This document shows positions 1 to 9,138 of a stretch of DNA of 64,000 nt, in pieces. Both the position numbers and the translations under genes were made by a program. The notes beneath the pieces are model-generated. The model did not search any database. It had not been told where the DNA came from and worked only from the letters and a program-made list of their open reading frames with translations. The stretch is from Alteromonas gilva (GTDB lineage: Bacteria > Pseudomonadota > Gammaproteobacteria > Enterobacterales > Alteromonadaceae): NCBI RefSeq assembly GCF_028595265.1, contig NZ_JAQQXP010000003.1, forward strand, positions 248,001-312,000, written 5' to 3'. Every line of letters starts with the position of its first letter. The stretch's first letter is position 1.

Positions 1-389
1 CTGCCGTCACTGATGGCCACGGCGGAGGCCGACAACGGTAATTCGCCGTTATGAAAGTCACTATGGGAAGCACGGCCTGTATGCCACATTTGCAGGATCA
101 TTTTACTGCCGGCTTTGTGCACTCTGTCGGTGATACTACGCCAACCGGCGACCATTTCGTCAGTATAAATACCCGGGGCATCGACCCAGCCATTGCCTTC
201 GGGCGAAATACTTGTGGCTTCACTGATCAGTAAACCCCCCGATGCGCGCTGGGTGTAGTAATCGCCCATAATCGTATTTGGCACGCGGTCTGGACCAGCG
301 CGTCCACGAGTGAGAGGGGCGAGCACCATTCTGTTGTTAAGCTCAGTACCAGCCCAGTTAATAGTAGAAAAAAGATTCGATTCGGACAC
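1..389 (-). CDS. Old Yellow Enzyme family alkene reductase (partial, 3' end outside window)
   Basis: The minus strand encodes about 129 codons of the N-terminus of an FMN-dependent NADH:flavin oxidoreductase of the Old Yellow Enzyme/NemA type; the gene runs off the left edge. Visible family features are the early strand RMVLAPLTRGRAG, the segment YYTQRASGGLLISEAT and the following QMWHTGRASH, which is the flavin-side motif of this family. These enzymes reduce activated alkenes and nitro compounds in the cytoplasm. The start is GTG at 389-387 (VSESNLF), preceded by AAGGAG at 395-400, which decides the start. The substrate cannot be inferred. Confidence 0.88.
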   Translation of the reverse strand, partial: MSESNLFSTINWAGTELNNRMVLAPLTRGRAGPDRVPNTIMGDYYTQRASGGLLISEATSISPEGNGWVDAPGIYTDEMVAGWRSITDRVHKAGSKMILQMWHTGRASHSDFHNGELPLSASAVAISDG

Positions 390-602
390 AGATACTCCTT
401 GGGTTGCCTTGGTTACGGCGTCGTTGTTAATTATCCGGCGTAAGATACGCATAAAAGCCGCATTTAGATTGTTGGCGTGTTGCCATTGAATACAGGAGAA
501 ATGGGGGTGGCTACGTCGAATTCAATAAGAGTGTAAAAAGAGTGGTGACCACAGTGGCAACAATCAACGAGAGTTACAGGCTGCGAATATCTGGTATTGC
601 GC

Positions 603-1727
603 TCAACCAGCCGGAATAAAACTACCTAAAACCACCGCCCGTTCGGCGCCGGTTACTGATGGCACATTGCCCGGAACCTGATGTAAATAAGCCCAGGCAA
701 GCCAGGCAAAAGCGACGCCCTCTACCCATTGCGGGGGAAGCTTAAGCGCCGTTGTCGGAGCAACCGAAACAGAGGGTAACTGCCTGTCTAACCGGGTCAT
801 CAGACATTGATTAAAAGCACCACCTCCACAGACATAACACTCGTGTATAGCAGGTAAGGCATTAATGGCGTCGGCAATGGTGGTGGCGGTCAGGGCTAAT
901 ATTGTGGCTTGCACATCAACTGGTTCGATAGGCGGGAATGCCGCCAGATGCTGCTGCAGCCATTTAAGATTAAAGTATTCTCGACCGGTGCTTTTGGGCC
1001 CCGTCTGGCTAAAATAGGGATCAGCCAGCAAAGTATTGAGCAACGGTTCATTTACCACACCCTGGCTCGCCCAGGTGCCCGATTCATCAAAGGGCTGGTT
1101 GCAATGCAACTGGCACCAGGCATCCATTAATACATTGCCAGGCCCGGTATCAAAGCCACTAATCAAGCCGCGATCGGTGCCCTGCAGTACGGTAATATTG
1201 GCGAATCCGCCAATATTAACAATCACCCGGTGGCGCCCTTCGGCGGCAAACTGTGCAGCATGAAACGCCGGTACCAGTGGCGCCCCCTGCCCACCAAAGG
1301 CGATATCTTTACGGCGAAAATCGGCTACCACATCAATGCCGGTGAGTGCCGCTATGGTGTGCGGGTCGCCGATTTGCAGTGTAAAGCCGGTGCTCCCCGT
1401 GGCAGACGGCGCTCCGTTAGGGTAGTGGCGAATAGTTTGGCCATGGGAGCCGATAGCCATAATGTCGGCGGGTGAAAGATGCTGTTCAAGCAATAATTTA
1501 TTCACCGCATCGGCAAATGTTGTTGCCACCAGGCGGTCAGCCTGTCCCATCAGATTAATTTCATTTGGGGTTGTGTCACACAGCTGATGAAGCAAGGAGA
1601 GTAGTTCAGGCGGGTATGCAACGTGGGTTGCGGCAATTGGCGCGGTTGCCTGAGTGGTTATATCGGCGAGGATGGCATCCACGCCATCCATACTGGTGCC
1701 CGACATCACGCCAATAAAATAGGCCAT
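603..1727 (-). CDS. anmK: Anhydro-N-acetylmuramic acid kinase
   Basis: This 374-residue cytosolic kinase cleaves and phosphorylates 1,6-anhydro-MurNAc to MurNAc-6-phosphate in cell-wall recycling. The ATP-binding signature GVMSGTSMDGVD lies at residues 6-17. Later family motifs are IGSHGQTIRH, the RRKDIAFGGQGAPLVPAFH block, and VNIGGFANI. Length matches the family (about 370). It starts 3 bp after the stop of the upstream minus-strand gene mepM, so the two are probably co-transcribed and translationally linked; the pairing joins a murein hydrolase with recycling of its products. Confidence 0.96.
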   Translation of the reverse strand: MAYFIGVMSGTSMDGVDAILADITTQATAPIAATHVAYPPELLSLLHQLCDTTPNEINLMGQADRLVATTFADAVNKLLLEQHLSPADIMAIGSHGQTIRHYPNGAPSATGSTGFTLQIGDPHTIAALTGIDVVADFRRKDIAFGGQGAPLVPAFHAAQFAAEGRHRVIVNIGGFANITVLQGTDRGLISGFDTGPGNVLMDAWCQLHCNQPFDESGTWASQGVVNEPLLNTLLADPYFSQTGPKSTGREYFNLKWLQQHLAAFPPIEPVDVQATILALTATTIADAINALPAIHECYVCGGGAFNQCLMTRLDRQLPSVSVAPTTALKLPPQWVEGVAFAWLAWAYLHQVPGNVPSVTGAERAVVLGSFIPAG

Positions 1728-1730
1728 GGC

Positions 1731-3047
1731 TTATTGCATGGCCAGCATAATGCGCCGCGAAGTGTTTAACTGTGCCATACGATGCTCTGCAATTTGCATA
1801 AAGGCTTCGCGCTGGCTTTCGTCGATAGGCAAGGCTTTGGGTAAGTCCACTGTGCGTGGGTTACGGTGCACGCCATCAACCAGGAACTCATAATGCACAT
1901 GCGGACCCGACGCTAAACCAGTGCTGCCCAGGTAGCCTATGGTTTGTCCCTGCTTAACAATGTCGCCTTTTTTAACGGCGCGCTTGGTAAAGTGTAAATA
2001 CTTAGTGGTGTACTTTTCACCGTGCTGAATAAATACATGGTGGCCGTTGTATTTGTCGTACGCAGACTTAATGACTTTACCATTACCCGCTGCCATCACC
2101 GGCGTGCCACGGGCGGCGACGTAATCGGTGCCGCGATGCGCTTTCCAGCGTTTTTGAACCGGGTGAAAGCGTGCTTTACTGAAATTTGAGCTAACGTATT
2201 TAAAATTAATCGGCGCACGCAGGAAACTCTTGCGCATACTGCGACCTTCCGGGGTGTAATAGTTGCCGTCACTATGCTGGATAGCCTGAAACTGTTCACC
2301 CTGATTGATAAACTCGGCCGCGACGATATCACCATAACCGACAAACTCGCCGTCAATGTAGCGCTCTTCGAAGACCACATTAAAGGTATCACCGGCTCTG
2401 ATTTCCATTGCAAAGTCGATATCCCAGCCAAAAATGCCGGCCAGATGCATTATCTGGTTATCGGTTAACCCTGCGGTAATGCCTGCATTCCAAAAGCTCG
2501 ACGTGATTTCGCCCTGGGCAAAATTATGACGCACTTCCACAGGCTTGCTGTCGATACGGGAAATCAGCGATAAGTTGTCTTTCGCGGGCTCAATATAGAG
2601 GGTGTCGGTGGGCGAAAGCGCATAGCGAAGACCGAAAAACTGGTTGTCCACCACGTTAAGGTCGAGCTTGTCTCCCGGTAACAGTGTTACCAGGGTTTTT
2701 GCCTGTTCACCGGCGTGACTAACGGCATAGGTATCTTTTGCACTGAGGCCGGCCCGTTTGAAAATTTTTGCCAGTGTGTCGCCACTTTTAACCGTAAAGG
2801 TTTGCCACAAAGGCTCATCGTCGTAGACAAACTCCTTGGTGGTTTCCGGCACAGTCAGCGACAAGGGATATCGCTTGCCCGTTTCCAGAATAAGAGATTC
2901 AGTATGACGCGACGCTTCCACCTTTTCAGAAGGAAGGGCAATCATTAAACCAATAAATGCACTGGCGGCAATCAGACCTATACGGTGCGGCCGCGGCATT
3001 TGCTTAAATAAATCAGTGAGTAACTGAGGATGCATATTCTTCTTCAT
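1731..3047 (-). CDS. mepM: M23 family murein DD-endopeptidase, MepM-like
   Basis: A 438-residue envelope protein. Residues about 23-38 form a single N-terminal membrane anchor or uncleaved signal. A LysM/OapA-like region follows at about 84-130 (FTVKSGDTLAKIFKRAG). The C-terminal third is a LytM/M23 zinc peptidase with HRGTDY (His and Asp ligands) and GPHVHYEF (HxH). Such enzymes cut peptidoglycan crosslinks to allow wall expansion. The start is uncertain: MKKNM at 3047, or the internal ATG at residue 5, which has AAGAAG just upstream. It is divergent from tyrS and directly upstream of anmK, an order common in gammaproteobacteria. Confidence 0.93.
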   Translation of the reverse strand: MKKNMHPQLLTDLFKQMPRPHRIGLIAASAFIGLMIALPSEKVEASRHTESLILETGKRYPLSLTVPETTKEFVYDDEPLWQTFTVKSGDTLAKIFKRAGLSAKDTYAVSHAGEQAKTLVTLLPGDKLDLNVVDNQFFGLRYALSPTDTLYIEPAKDNLSLISRIDSKPVEVRHNFAQGEITSSFWNAGITAGLTDNQIMHLAGIFGWDIDFAMEIRAGDTFNVVFEERYIDGEFVGYGDIVAAEFINQGEQFQAIQHSDGNYYTPEGRSMRKSFLRAPINFKYVSSNFSKARFHPVQKRWKAHRGTDYVAARGTPVMAAGNGKVIKSAYDKYNGHHVFIQHGEKYTTKYLHFTKRAVKKGDIVKQGQTIGYLGSTGLASGPHVHYEFLVDGVHRNPRTVDLPKALPIDESQREAFMQIAEHRMAQLNTSRRIMLAMQ

Positions 3048-3218
3048 AACATGCCGAGAATAGCGTTTTCATCACGGATATGCCAGCGTAATTGAGTGAA
3101 TTCAGGGTAAAAATTGTCGCTTGAGGGCAATTTTTGGCTGCCTTTGCGTGATAAAACAGATAAAGGGTTTAAATAGACCCCTAGCGGGCGTAAAATGCCC
3201 GCCCAGAACCGAAGTTAG

Positions 3219-4433
3219 ATGGAAACCAATGAAATGAGTGACTGGCAAGCAGCGCTGGCTGAAATTAAACGGGGGGCCGATGAAATTTTGCCCGAAGACG
3301 CCCTGATCGAAAAACTAAAATCAGGCAAACCACTGACCATTAAAGCCGGCTTTGATCCTACCGCGCCAGATTTACACCTGGGCCATACTGTCTTGATCAA
3401 TAAACTGCGTGCCTTTCAGCAGCTCGGTCATAAAGTGGTATTTTTGATCGGCGACTTTACCGGCCTTATTGGCGATCCAACGGGTAAAAATGTTACCCGT
3501 AAGCCGCTGACTCAGGAGCAGGTCATGGCCAATGCCCAGACCTATCAGGATCAGGTGTTTAAAATTCTCGACGCCGATAAAACCGAGATCCGGTTTAATT
3601 CTGAGTGGATGAATAAGCTGGGTGCAGCCGGCATGATTAAACTTGCTGCCAGCCAGACTGTAGCAAGAATGCTCGAGCGTGATGATTTTAAAAAGCGCTA
3701 TAACAATGGCCAGCCCATTGCGATCCATGAATTTTTGTATCCTCTGGTACAAGGGTGGGACTCCGTCGCTCTGAAAGCCGACGTAGAACTGGGCGGCACC
3801 GACCAGCGTTTTAACCTTTTAATGGGCCGTGAACTGCAAAAAGAGCAGGGTCAGGCGCAACAAGTTGTGTTGATGATGCCATTACTGGAAGGCCTTGATG
3901 GCGTGCAGAAGATGTCGAAGTCACTGAACAACTACATTGGTATCACCGATGCACCCAATGATATGTTCGGTAAAATCATGTCGATTTCTGACGAGTTGAT
4001 GTGGCGTTATTTCGATTTGTTAAGCTTTAAGCCACTGGAAGAGATTGCCCGCTTAAAAGCGCAGATGGCTGAAGGCGCTAATCCGCGTGATATCAAAATT
4101 AGTTTGGCAAAAGAAATCATTGCGCGCTTTCACAGCGAAGATGACGCCGAAGCAGCACACCAGGACTTTATTCAACGGTTTCAGAAAAACGCCATTCCTG
4201 ATGAAATGCCCGAAGTGACCATTACCCTGACTGACGGTGAAATTGCCATTGGTAACCTGCTCAAAACAGCCGGTTTAGTGGGGTCAACGTCTGACGCGTT
4301 GCGAATGATTAAGCAAGGCGCGGTAAAAATTAACGGCGAAAAGGTTACCGATACCCGTATGGTGTTAACCGAAAAAGGAGGCAGTGTGTATCAGGTGGGA
4401 AAACGTAAGTTTGCCCGCATTACACTCGCCTGA
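3219..4433 (+). CDS. tyrS: Tyrosyl-tRNA synthetase
   Basis: A 404-residue class I aminoacyl-tRNA synthetase charging tRNA-Tyr. The HIGH-type motif is HLGH at residues 53-56 and the KMSKS loop is near residue 231 (VQKMSKSLNNY). A C-terminal S4 RNA-binding domain (about 340-400) carries LRMIKQGAVKINGEKV. The frame opens at ATG 3219, but an internal ATG at 3234 (MSDWQAALAEIKRG) is an equally plausible start; neither has a strong Shine-Dalgarno. It is divergent from mepM across a 171-bp gap that should hold both promoters. Confidence 0.97.
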   Translation: METNEMSDWQAALAEIKRGADEILPEDALIEKLKSGKPLTIKAGFDPTAPDLHLGHTVLINKLRAFQQLGHKVVFLIGDFTGLIGDPTGKNVTRKPLTQEQVMANAQTYQDQVFKILDADKTEIRFNSEWMNKLGAAGMIKLAASQTVARMLERDDFKKRYNNGQPIAIHEFLYPLVQGWDSVALKADVELGGTDQRFNLLMGRELQKEQGQAQQVVLMMPLLEGLDGVQKMSKSLNNYIGITDAPNDMFGKIMSISDELMWRYFDLLSFKPLEEIARLKAQMAEGANPRDIKISLAKEIIARFHSEDDAEAAHQDFIQRFQKNAIPDEMPEVTITLTDGEIAIGNLLKTAGLVGSTSDALRMIKQGAVKINGEKVTDTRMVLTEKGGSVYQVGKRKFARITLA

Positions 4434-4532
4434 AAATAACACCCGGGGGCATAACTGCTGAGCACTTAAAAAGCAACCAGCATGTTTGCCTAATCACTAT
4501 CAACTAATCCAAATCAGCAAGCGCGGTTTGGG

Positions 4533-5123
4533 TTAGCTGATGTCGTCAAACCGCAGTAGCATTTCCGCCGCCACGCATTCGCAGGATTGCACACAGGCGG
4601 GACATTCATAGCCTTCATAGAGCGCCGCATGTTGCCACTTGTTGGGATGTTCTTTAATCAGGCGGCCGCCATTTTTACTGAAATACCGAAAGGCGCTGTT
4701 GCCGGGGCTAGCCAGCCATATGTGGGCCAACCCTGCGGTACTCCCTTGTTGTCTGGTGCTGTCGACAGCACATTTAAGCAGTGTTGAGCCTATGCCATAA
4801 CCTTGCATAGCCGGGTCGACCGTGTTGCATTTAAAGTAGCACACCGTCGCCGGGTCGACCTGCCAGGCTGTTGGCGTGCTCCATTTATCGATATCCCATT
4901 GGCCTTGTGCGAAGGTCAGTCTGAAACCAACCATACGGTCATTATGAAACGCGGCAATGCTGGCATTAACACCGTCTTTTAAGCCCCGCTCATAATACTC
5001 TGTGAGATTATGCTGATTCAGATAGCCATCACCCTGCACACGGTTACCCAGCGCTAATACCTCGGCAAAATGTGCCGGTGTCAGCGCCGTGTACTGAATG
5101 TCGGCGTTACTTTTTTTTGCCAC
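4533..5123 (-). CDS. GNAT family N-acetyltransferase with C-terminal Cys cluster
   Basis: About 196 residues. The acetyl-CoA binding strand and loop are visible in the middle (CNTVDPAMQGYGIGSTLLK), the GNAT R/QxxGxG/A pattern being QGYGIG. Near the C-terminus is a four-cysteine run, CPACVQSCEC, unusual for a simple GNAT and suggestive of metal or Fe-S binding. The substrate is unknown. I prefer the GTG start at 5123 (VAKKSNADIQ) with AAGGA about ten bases upstream; a TTG at 5132 lies too close to that site. The start overlaps the end of the DUF2721 gene by 17 bp, so coupled translation is likely. Confidence 0.72.
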   Translation of the reverse strand: MAKKSNADIQYTALTPAHFAEVLALGNRVQGDGYLNQHNLTEYYERGLKDGVNASIAAFHNDRMVGFRLTFAQGQWDIDKWSTPTAWQVDPATVCYFKCNTVDPAMQGYGIGSTLLKCAVDSTRQQGSTAGLAHIWLASPGNSAFRYFSKNGGRLIKEHPNKWQHAALYEGYECPACVQSCECVAAEMLLRFDDIS

Positions 5124-5502
5124 CCAGATCAATTCCTTTTAAATGTACATCAAGTGCGTCCAGTGAGATTCGAATCTCCAGCACGGATTGCCACAAGCTG
5201 TAGAGCAAAAAGATCAGGCTGGCGGCAAATAACCAGTTCCCTGCGTTCTGGTAAGAAAGGTAGATAGCCAGCATCGATAACACGCACAAGAAAAAACTGA
5301 ATACGCCGGTTTCCTGCATTCGCTTTATGTAATGAATACGTTTTCGCAGATTTTTTATTTGCGCCTGGGTGTTTTCATTGTTTTCGCCATTATCGAAATG
5401 GCGGATCAATGACGCAAGGGTAAGAAACCGGTTGGTGTAAGCCAGTAGCAATAAAGAAATCGCCGGGAACAACATGGCCGGCGTGGCAATATCTATAGTC
5501 AT
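5107..5502 (-). CDS. DUF2721 family small membrane protein
   Basis: 131 residues starting at ATG 5502 (MTIDIATPAML); the longer upstream extension is Cys/His rich and lacks family character. Three hydrophobic segments are visible: about 10-27 (FPAISLLLLAYTNRF), about 70-90 (FSFFLCVLSMLAIYLSY) and about 92-110 (WLFAASLIFLLYSLW), with a charged loop between the first two. This matches the DUF2721 family of inner-membrane proteins, function unknown. It lies between btuF and the GNAT gene on the same strand. Confidence 0.8.
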   Translation of the reverse strand: MTIDIATPAMLFPAISLLLLAYTNRFLTLASLIRHFDNGENNENTQAQIKNLRKRIHYIKRMQETGVFSFFLCVLSMLAIYLSYQNAGNWLFAASLIFLLYSLWQSVLEIRISLDALDVHLKGIDLGGKKK

Positions 5503-5703
5503 AAAGTAGTCAGTGCTGCAACAATGGCGACAATGATGCCGCGAAATCATCCTTGTGTCTACGCCAGTAGTAATGCTTAAGGCTTGATACTGGCATTGCG
5601 CTTGCAACCTTTGGTAACGTCGAAATAGTCAGGCGGTAAACCACGGCACCAATGCGCCCGCGAGCGCGTTGAGCGCGGCGCAACCGCGTGGTGTGATGAT
5701 AAA

Positions 5704-6570
5704 TCACTTTGGCTGTGCATCATCCGCGTGCTGTGGACTGGATTGACGGTACTGGTTGACTTTGTGGCAAAGCGAGTCGATTGCACCGGTTATGCGCAGC
5801 GTAAAGCGATGTAAGGCATTACCATTAGCGGTAATCAGTGGTGCCGTTATCACTTCGCGGTGGCCCGCCCAAAACTGCTCTAACGCCGGGACTTCCTGGT
5901 CGCTGGCGGCAATTAATAGTTGTGGTTGACGCAGCAATACCTGCTTAACAGACACTTCCGGGTAGTCAATCGGCGAGTCATTAAAGATATTGCTGGCACC
6001 ACAGACACTGAGCACATGATTAGCCCAGGCCCCCTGGCCAATGGTCATCAGTGGTTGGCTCCACATGTAGTAAAAGACATTAACCCTGCTTTGTTCACTG
6101 TATTGCTGACGGGTTTGTTGCAGGCTGTGCAGAAAATCAGTGGTTAATCGCTGCGCCAGAGCCGATTTACCGAGCAGTTCTGCGACGTCGTTTATTTCGG
6201 TTGCGATATCTTCCAACGATTGTGGTTGTGAGACATAAACCTTTATGCCAAGGCTTTTTAAGCGGGCGATATCCTGCGGTTTATTACCGCCGCCCCAGGC
6301 CAGCACTAAATCGGGCTCCAGCGCCAGTAAAGCACTAAAGTCAACGCCCTGATAATCGGCCACTATAGGTAATGAGATGTTTTCGTCGGGATAGTTACTG
6401 TAGGCGCTAACCCCTACCAGCTGCTGCTCTGACTGGAGACTGTATACCCACTCTGTGAGATGCGGTGACAAGGTAACAATACGCTGACCGGCATTCACCG
6501 ATAGCGGTATGCATACCAGCAAGAAACACCAATTCCATGGCCTCGCCAGTAAATAGTTAAATAATTTCAT
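5704..6570 (-). CDS. btuF: Cobalamin/cobinamide ABC transporter substrate-binding protein, BtuF-like
   Basis: 288 residues with an N-terminal signal (WNWCFLLVCIPLSVNA) for periplasmic export. The mature part opens with RIVTLSPHLTEWVYSL, typical of the helical-backbone binding proteins of the BtuF/FepB class, followed by DLVLAWGGGNK and the long linker helix. It should present vitamin B12 or cobinamide to BtuCD; no btuC or btuD gene is in the window. ATG at 6570 overlaps the cbiB stop (ATGA, 4 bp), which fixes the start over a TTG at 6585. Its neighbours cbiB and mtnN are conserved with it in related bacteria. Confidence 0.9.
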   Translation of the reverse strand: MKLFNYLLARPWNWCFLLVCIPLSVNAGQRIVTLSPHLTEWVYSLQSEQQLVGVSAYSNYPDENISLPIVADYQGVDFSALLALEPDLVLAWGGGNKPQDIARLKSLGIKVYVSQPQSLEDIATEINDVAELLGKSALAQRLTTDFLHSLQQTRQQYSEQSRVNVFYYMWSQPLMTIGQGAWANHVLSVCGASNIFNDSPIDYPEVSVKQVLLRQPQLLIAASDQEVPALEQFWAGHREVITAPLITANGNALHRFTLRITGAIDSLCHKVNQYRQSSPQHADDAQPK

Positions 6571-7520
6571 AGTTTTAACTGCCAAAATACTAACAGCAAC
6601 AAGGTTAGTAAGGTAACCAGTAGCCAGGTAGCACGATTGATAGCCCTTAGGGTAAAAGTGAGGTCAGATAAACGCACCTGACGAGCGCCGCCAACGCGGG
6701 TATGACGGTATGTAATGTTGTCATAAATTGCCGGTCCGCCAAGGGTGATCCCCATACCGCCGCCAAACAAAGCCAGTAATAACGACGTAAGGTCGCGTTG
6801 CCTGGCTTGCCAACAGGCCCGGATTGCGTCCAGCGGCGATGTGCAAAGCACGAGCAGTATTGCGCCCACACAATAAGGCGGCACAATCAAACACTGGGTT
6901 AACCAATAGGCGGGGAGGCTGAAATACTTATTGCCGATGTTTTTGCGATGCCACTGCCAGCGAAATTCGAGCAATAACCGATAGCTCAGGGCTGCCAGCG
7001 GGCCAAGCAGAAAATACCAAAACAGGACGCCGATAAACTGCTGCAAAAAGCGCAGTAAATAGGCTTCGATGGCAGCCTTGGCAATACCAATGTCCGACAA
7101 TCTGGTGGTTTGCCGGGCAACAAGTTGATTCAGGCGTTCCCGCGCCAGTATTTTTTTGTTATTGCTCAACGCTGCGATGACACTTTTATACTGTCGTCTG
7201 ACCGGATAAAAGTTGAGGCAGATAAATAAAATTACGGCGTCAAAAAACCACTGGTAATAAGCCACACTGATGATGAGCGCAAGGACAATAAGAAAGGGAA
7301 CCGTCAGTACCAGTATGCCCAGCGAACCACTAATATAATGTTGTAATGCCGGCGAGCTGGCTGTCGGGCGCACTTTCTTCGCCAGATTGATGACCAGCAG
7401 GCGATATAAGGTGAGGGGATGCACCTGCGCCGAAATACGCCACACGCGGTCGGTGATGATCACAATCAATGCGATCATCACTGTCAGCGTCAGTGCGGGC
7501 GGCAACGTAAAAGTGTTCAT
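6567..7520 (-). CDS. cbiB: Adenosylcobinamide-phosphate synthase, CbiB/CobD-like
   Basis: A 317-residue polytopic membrane protein with at least four hydrophobic stretches (about 9-24, 68-88, 160-180, 295-315). The family segment FGGGMGITLGGPAIYDN precedes the C-terminal helix. CbiB attaches (R)-1-amino-2-propanol or its phosphate to adenosylcobyric acid; next to btuF it is consistent with corrinoid salvage, but no other cob genes are visible here. ATG 7520 is chosen over the TTG one codon upstream. It lies 23 bp downstream of mtnN and overlaps btuF by 4 bp. Confidence 0.85.
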   Translation of the reverse strand: MNTFTLPPALTLTVMIALIVIITDRVWRISAQVHPLTLYRLLVINLAKKVRPTASSPALQHYISGSLGILVLTVPFLIVLALIISVAYYQWFFDAVILFICLNFYPVRRQYKSVIAALSNNKKILARERLNQLVARQTTRLSDIGIAKAAIEAYLLRFLQQFIGVLFWYFLLGPLAALSYRLLLEFRWQWHRKNIGNKYFSLPAYWLTQCLIVPPYCVGAILLVLCTSPLDAIRACWQARQRDLTSLLLALFGGGMGITLGGPAIYDNITYRHTRVGGARQVRLSDLTFTLRAINRATWLLVTLLTLLLLVFWQLKL

Positions 7521-7543
7521 CAACGGAGCAATAGTGTCTGATG

Positions 7544-8248
7544 TTATTTGGTATCTGCCAGTTGAGCAATCATATTGATGACCAGTTCAGCTGAATTTTT
7601 AGCGGCTTTTTCCAGATAGGCAGTAAATGACACCGTTGAGGTTTTGCCTGCAATGTCTGACAACGACCGAATCACCAGGCACGGTGTACTGAGCATAAAG
7701 CAAGTTTGTGCGATTGCAGCACCTTCCATTTCCACAGCACTCATTGACGGAAACTGCTCGCGCAGTTTCGCTGCGGCATCGTCGGAGCCAATGAAGGAGT
7801 CTCCGGTGCAAATCAAGCCGCGTTTAGTGACAACATGGAGTGCATTATTGGCGGCGGTTTCTGCGGCGTTAATGAGGCTTTCGTCACATTGGTAAACGGC
7901 AGGCATCCCGGCAACCTGACCGGGTTCGTAACCAAAATGGGTGATATCAACGTCATGATGGGCGATGGTGTCGCCAATCACCAAATCACCAATATTCAGG
8001 CGTTTGTCAAAACCACCCGCTGAGCCAGTATTAACCACGTAGTCAGGCGCATAATGGTTGATTAACATCGTGCTGGCCACGGCTGCAGCCACTTTACCAA
8101 TACCACACTTTACCACGACAACATCGACGCCATGTAAGGCGCCCGAATAAAATGTCAGGTGGCCCCGTTGCTCGGTGCTCATGTCGCTGAGTGACTCTTT
8201 AAGTAGCGCAATTTCCTGATCCATTGCACCCAGAATACCAATTTTCAT
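7544..8248 (-). CDS. mtnN: 5'-methylthioadenosine/S-adenosylhomocysteine nucleosidase
   Basis: 234 residues, the usual length. The enzyme hydrolyses MTA and SAH to adenine plus the thioribose or homocysteine product. Motifs seen are MKIGILGAMDQEIALL with the conserved Glu at position 12, VNTGSAGGF, the substrate-binding VEMEGAAIAQTC and RSLSDIAG with the catalytic Asp. It is the first gene of the probable mtnN-cbiB-btuF transcription unit. MTA is a by-product of polyamine synthesis through decarboxylated SAM, but the polyamine route encoded elsewhere in this window does not make it. Confidence 0.97.
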   Translation of the reverse strand: MKIGILGAMDQEIALLKESLSDMSTEQRGHLTFYSGALHGVDVVVVKCGIGKVAAAVASTMLINHYAPDYVVNTGSAGGFDKRLNIGDLVIGDTIAHHDVDITHFGYEPGQVAGMPAVYQCDESLINAAETAANNALHVVTKRGLICTGDSFIGSDDAAAKLREQFPSMSAVEMEGAAIAQTCFMLSTPCLVIRSLSDIAGKTSTVSFTAYLEKAAKNSAELVINMIAQLADTK

Positions 8249-8373
8249 AGTTTGCCTTTATATCAAAGTGAGAGCAGCAGTACGTTAATGCGCAGCTGTT
8301 AGCGCATTAAGTCTACCTAAAACTGACGAAAGTGTAATATGAATGACTACCGGGGTATACATGCCGACACATG

Positions 8374-8398
8374 AAAAAGCGCAGACATGCTGCGCTTT
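8374..8398 (-). terminator. Probable Rho-independent terminator of the DUF2726 gene
   Basis: Arms AAAGCGCA (8376-8383) and TGCGCTTT (8391-8398) form a perfect 8-bp stem with a 7-base loop. Read on the minus strand the hairpin runs into a short T-run (8374-8378), just downstream of the gene ending at 8441. Confidence 0.75.
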
Positions 8399-8440
8399 AT
8401 CGGCTGGTGTCATTAGTAGCTGCCTATACCGCTGACCGTA

Positions 8441-9040
8441 TCAGGCGGCAACCTGCTCGCTACTGGGCTGGCGACTGGAGCGCACCGGCCGGGTAGGGCG
8501 TTTAGGCGCCGGCGGATTCATCTTGCTGGCTGCCACGCGGGCTTGTTGCTTTCGCAAGGGGATAAGCTTGGTTTCGATACACTCTTTTACCTCTTCAATA
8601 GAATATCCCGATTTCACCTTAAAGCGAGCGTGGGGGATACCTGCGGCATCTAGGGCACCGGAGACAAACCAGTCACGTTGGGTTTTGTAACCTTCTTTAC
8701 CTTGCTTGTGCACCAGATCAATAGCTAACACGGGGGTCATGTCATCGCGCCGGCATAATACAAAGTCCAGCTGCTTACCTCCGGCACGCATCAGTGCCTG
8801 CCTGGCCTGACGTTTATTAGTGCTGTCACGTACTGCCAGCAAATCGTTTAAGCGTACGCGAGGCATGATTCGAAATTCACGGCCAACCGCCTGTTCGAGC
8901 AGGTTAATAAACGAATGCTCTACCTGCGTAAATAATTGAGGTTTCTTTCGGAAAGGAAAGCTCACACCGTGATCAGAAAGCTTAAGCGCACCGACGGTTA
9001 CAACGATCAGTAACATGAATAATACAATGGCTAGTTCCAT
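8441..9040 (-). CDS. Membrane-anchored DUF2726 protein
   Basis: 199 residues. An N-terminal hydrophobic helix (MELAIVLFMLLIVVTVGAL) anchors a cytoplasmic DUF2726 domain (about 35-165) with LLEQAVGREFRIMPRVRLNDLL, the GGKQLDFVLCRRDD strand and VLAIDLVHKQ. The D...xxL/V pattern is reminiscent of restriction-like nuclease folds, but activity is not established. The basic, proline-rich tail (PPAPKRPTRPVRSSRQ) is low complexity. Start chosen at ATG 9040 because AGGA lies 5 bases upstream; the frame extends further to 9091 without such a site. Confidence 0.75.
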   Translation of the reverse strand: MELAIVLFMLLIVVTVGALKLSDHGVSFPFRKKPQLFTQVEHSFINLLEQAVGREFRIMPRVRLNDLLAVRDSTNKRQARQALMRAGGKQLDFVLCRRDDMTPVLAIDLVHKQGKEGYKTQRDWFVSGALDAAGIPHARFKVKSGYSIEEVKECIETKLIPLRKQQARVAASKMNPPAPKRPTRPVRSSRQPSSEQVAA

Positions 9041-9138
9041 AATCTTCCTCAACACTTGATTAACTGTCCGGTTGTCAAATTTATGACGCAACCGAATTGG
9101 ATTTATCTTTGTGGAAGAAATTGCAAGGAAGGTGCCAA

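Noticed and set aside
4504..4536. CTAATCCAAA/TTTGGGTTAG hairpin between tyrS and the GNAT gene as a bidirectional terminator
   Set aside because: One wobble, 13-base loop and no T-run on either side; not strong enough.
5577..5786. 69-codon minus-strand frame overlapping the btuF 3' end (ends GCKRNASIKP)
   Set aside because: Overlaps btuF by about 80 bp, has no ribosome binding site, and no family is recognised; the remainder lies in a GC-rich gap.
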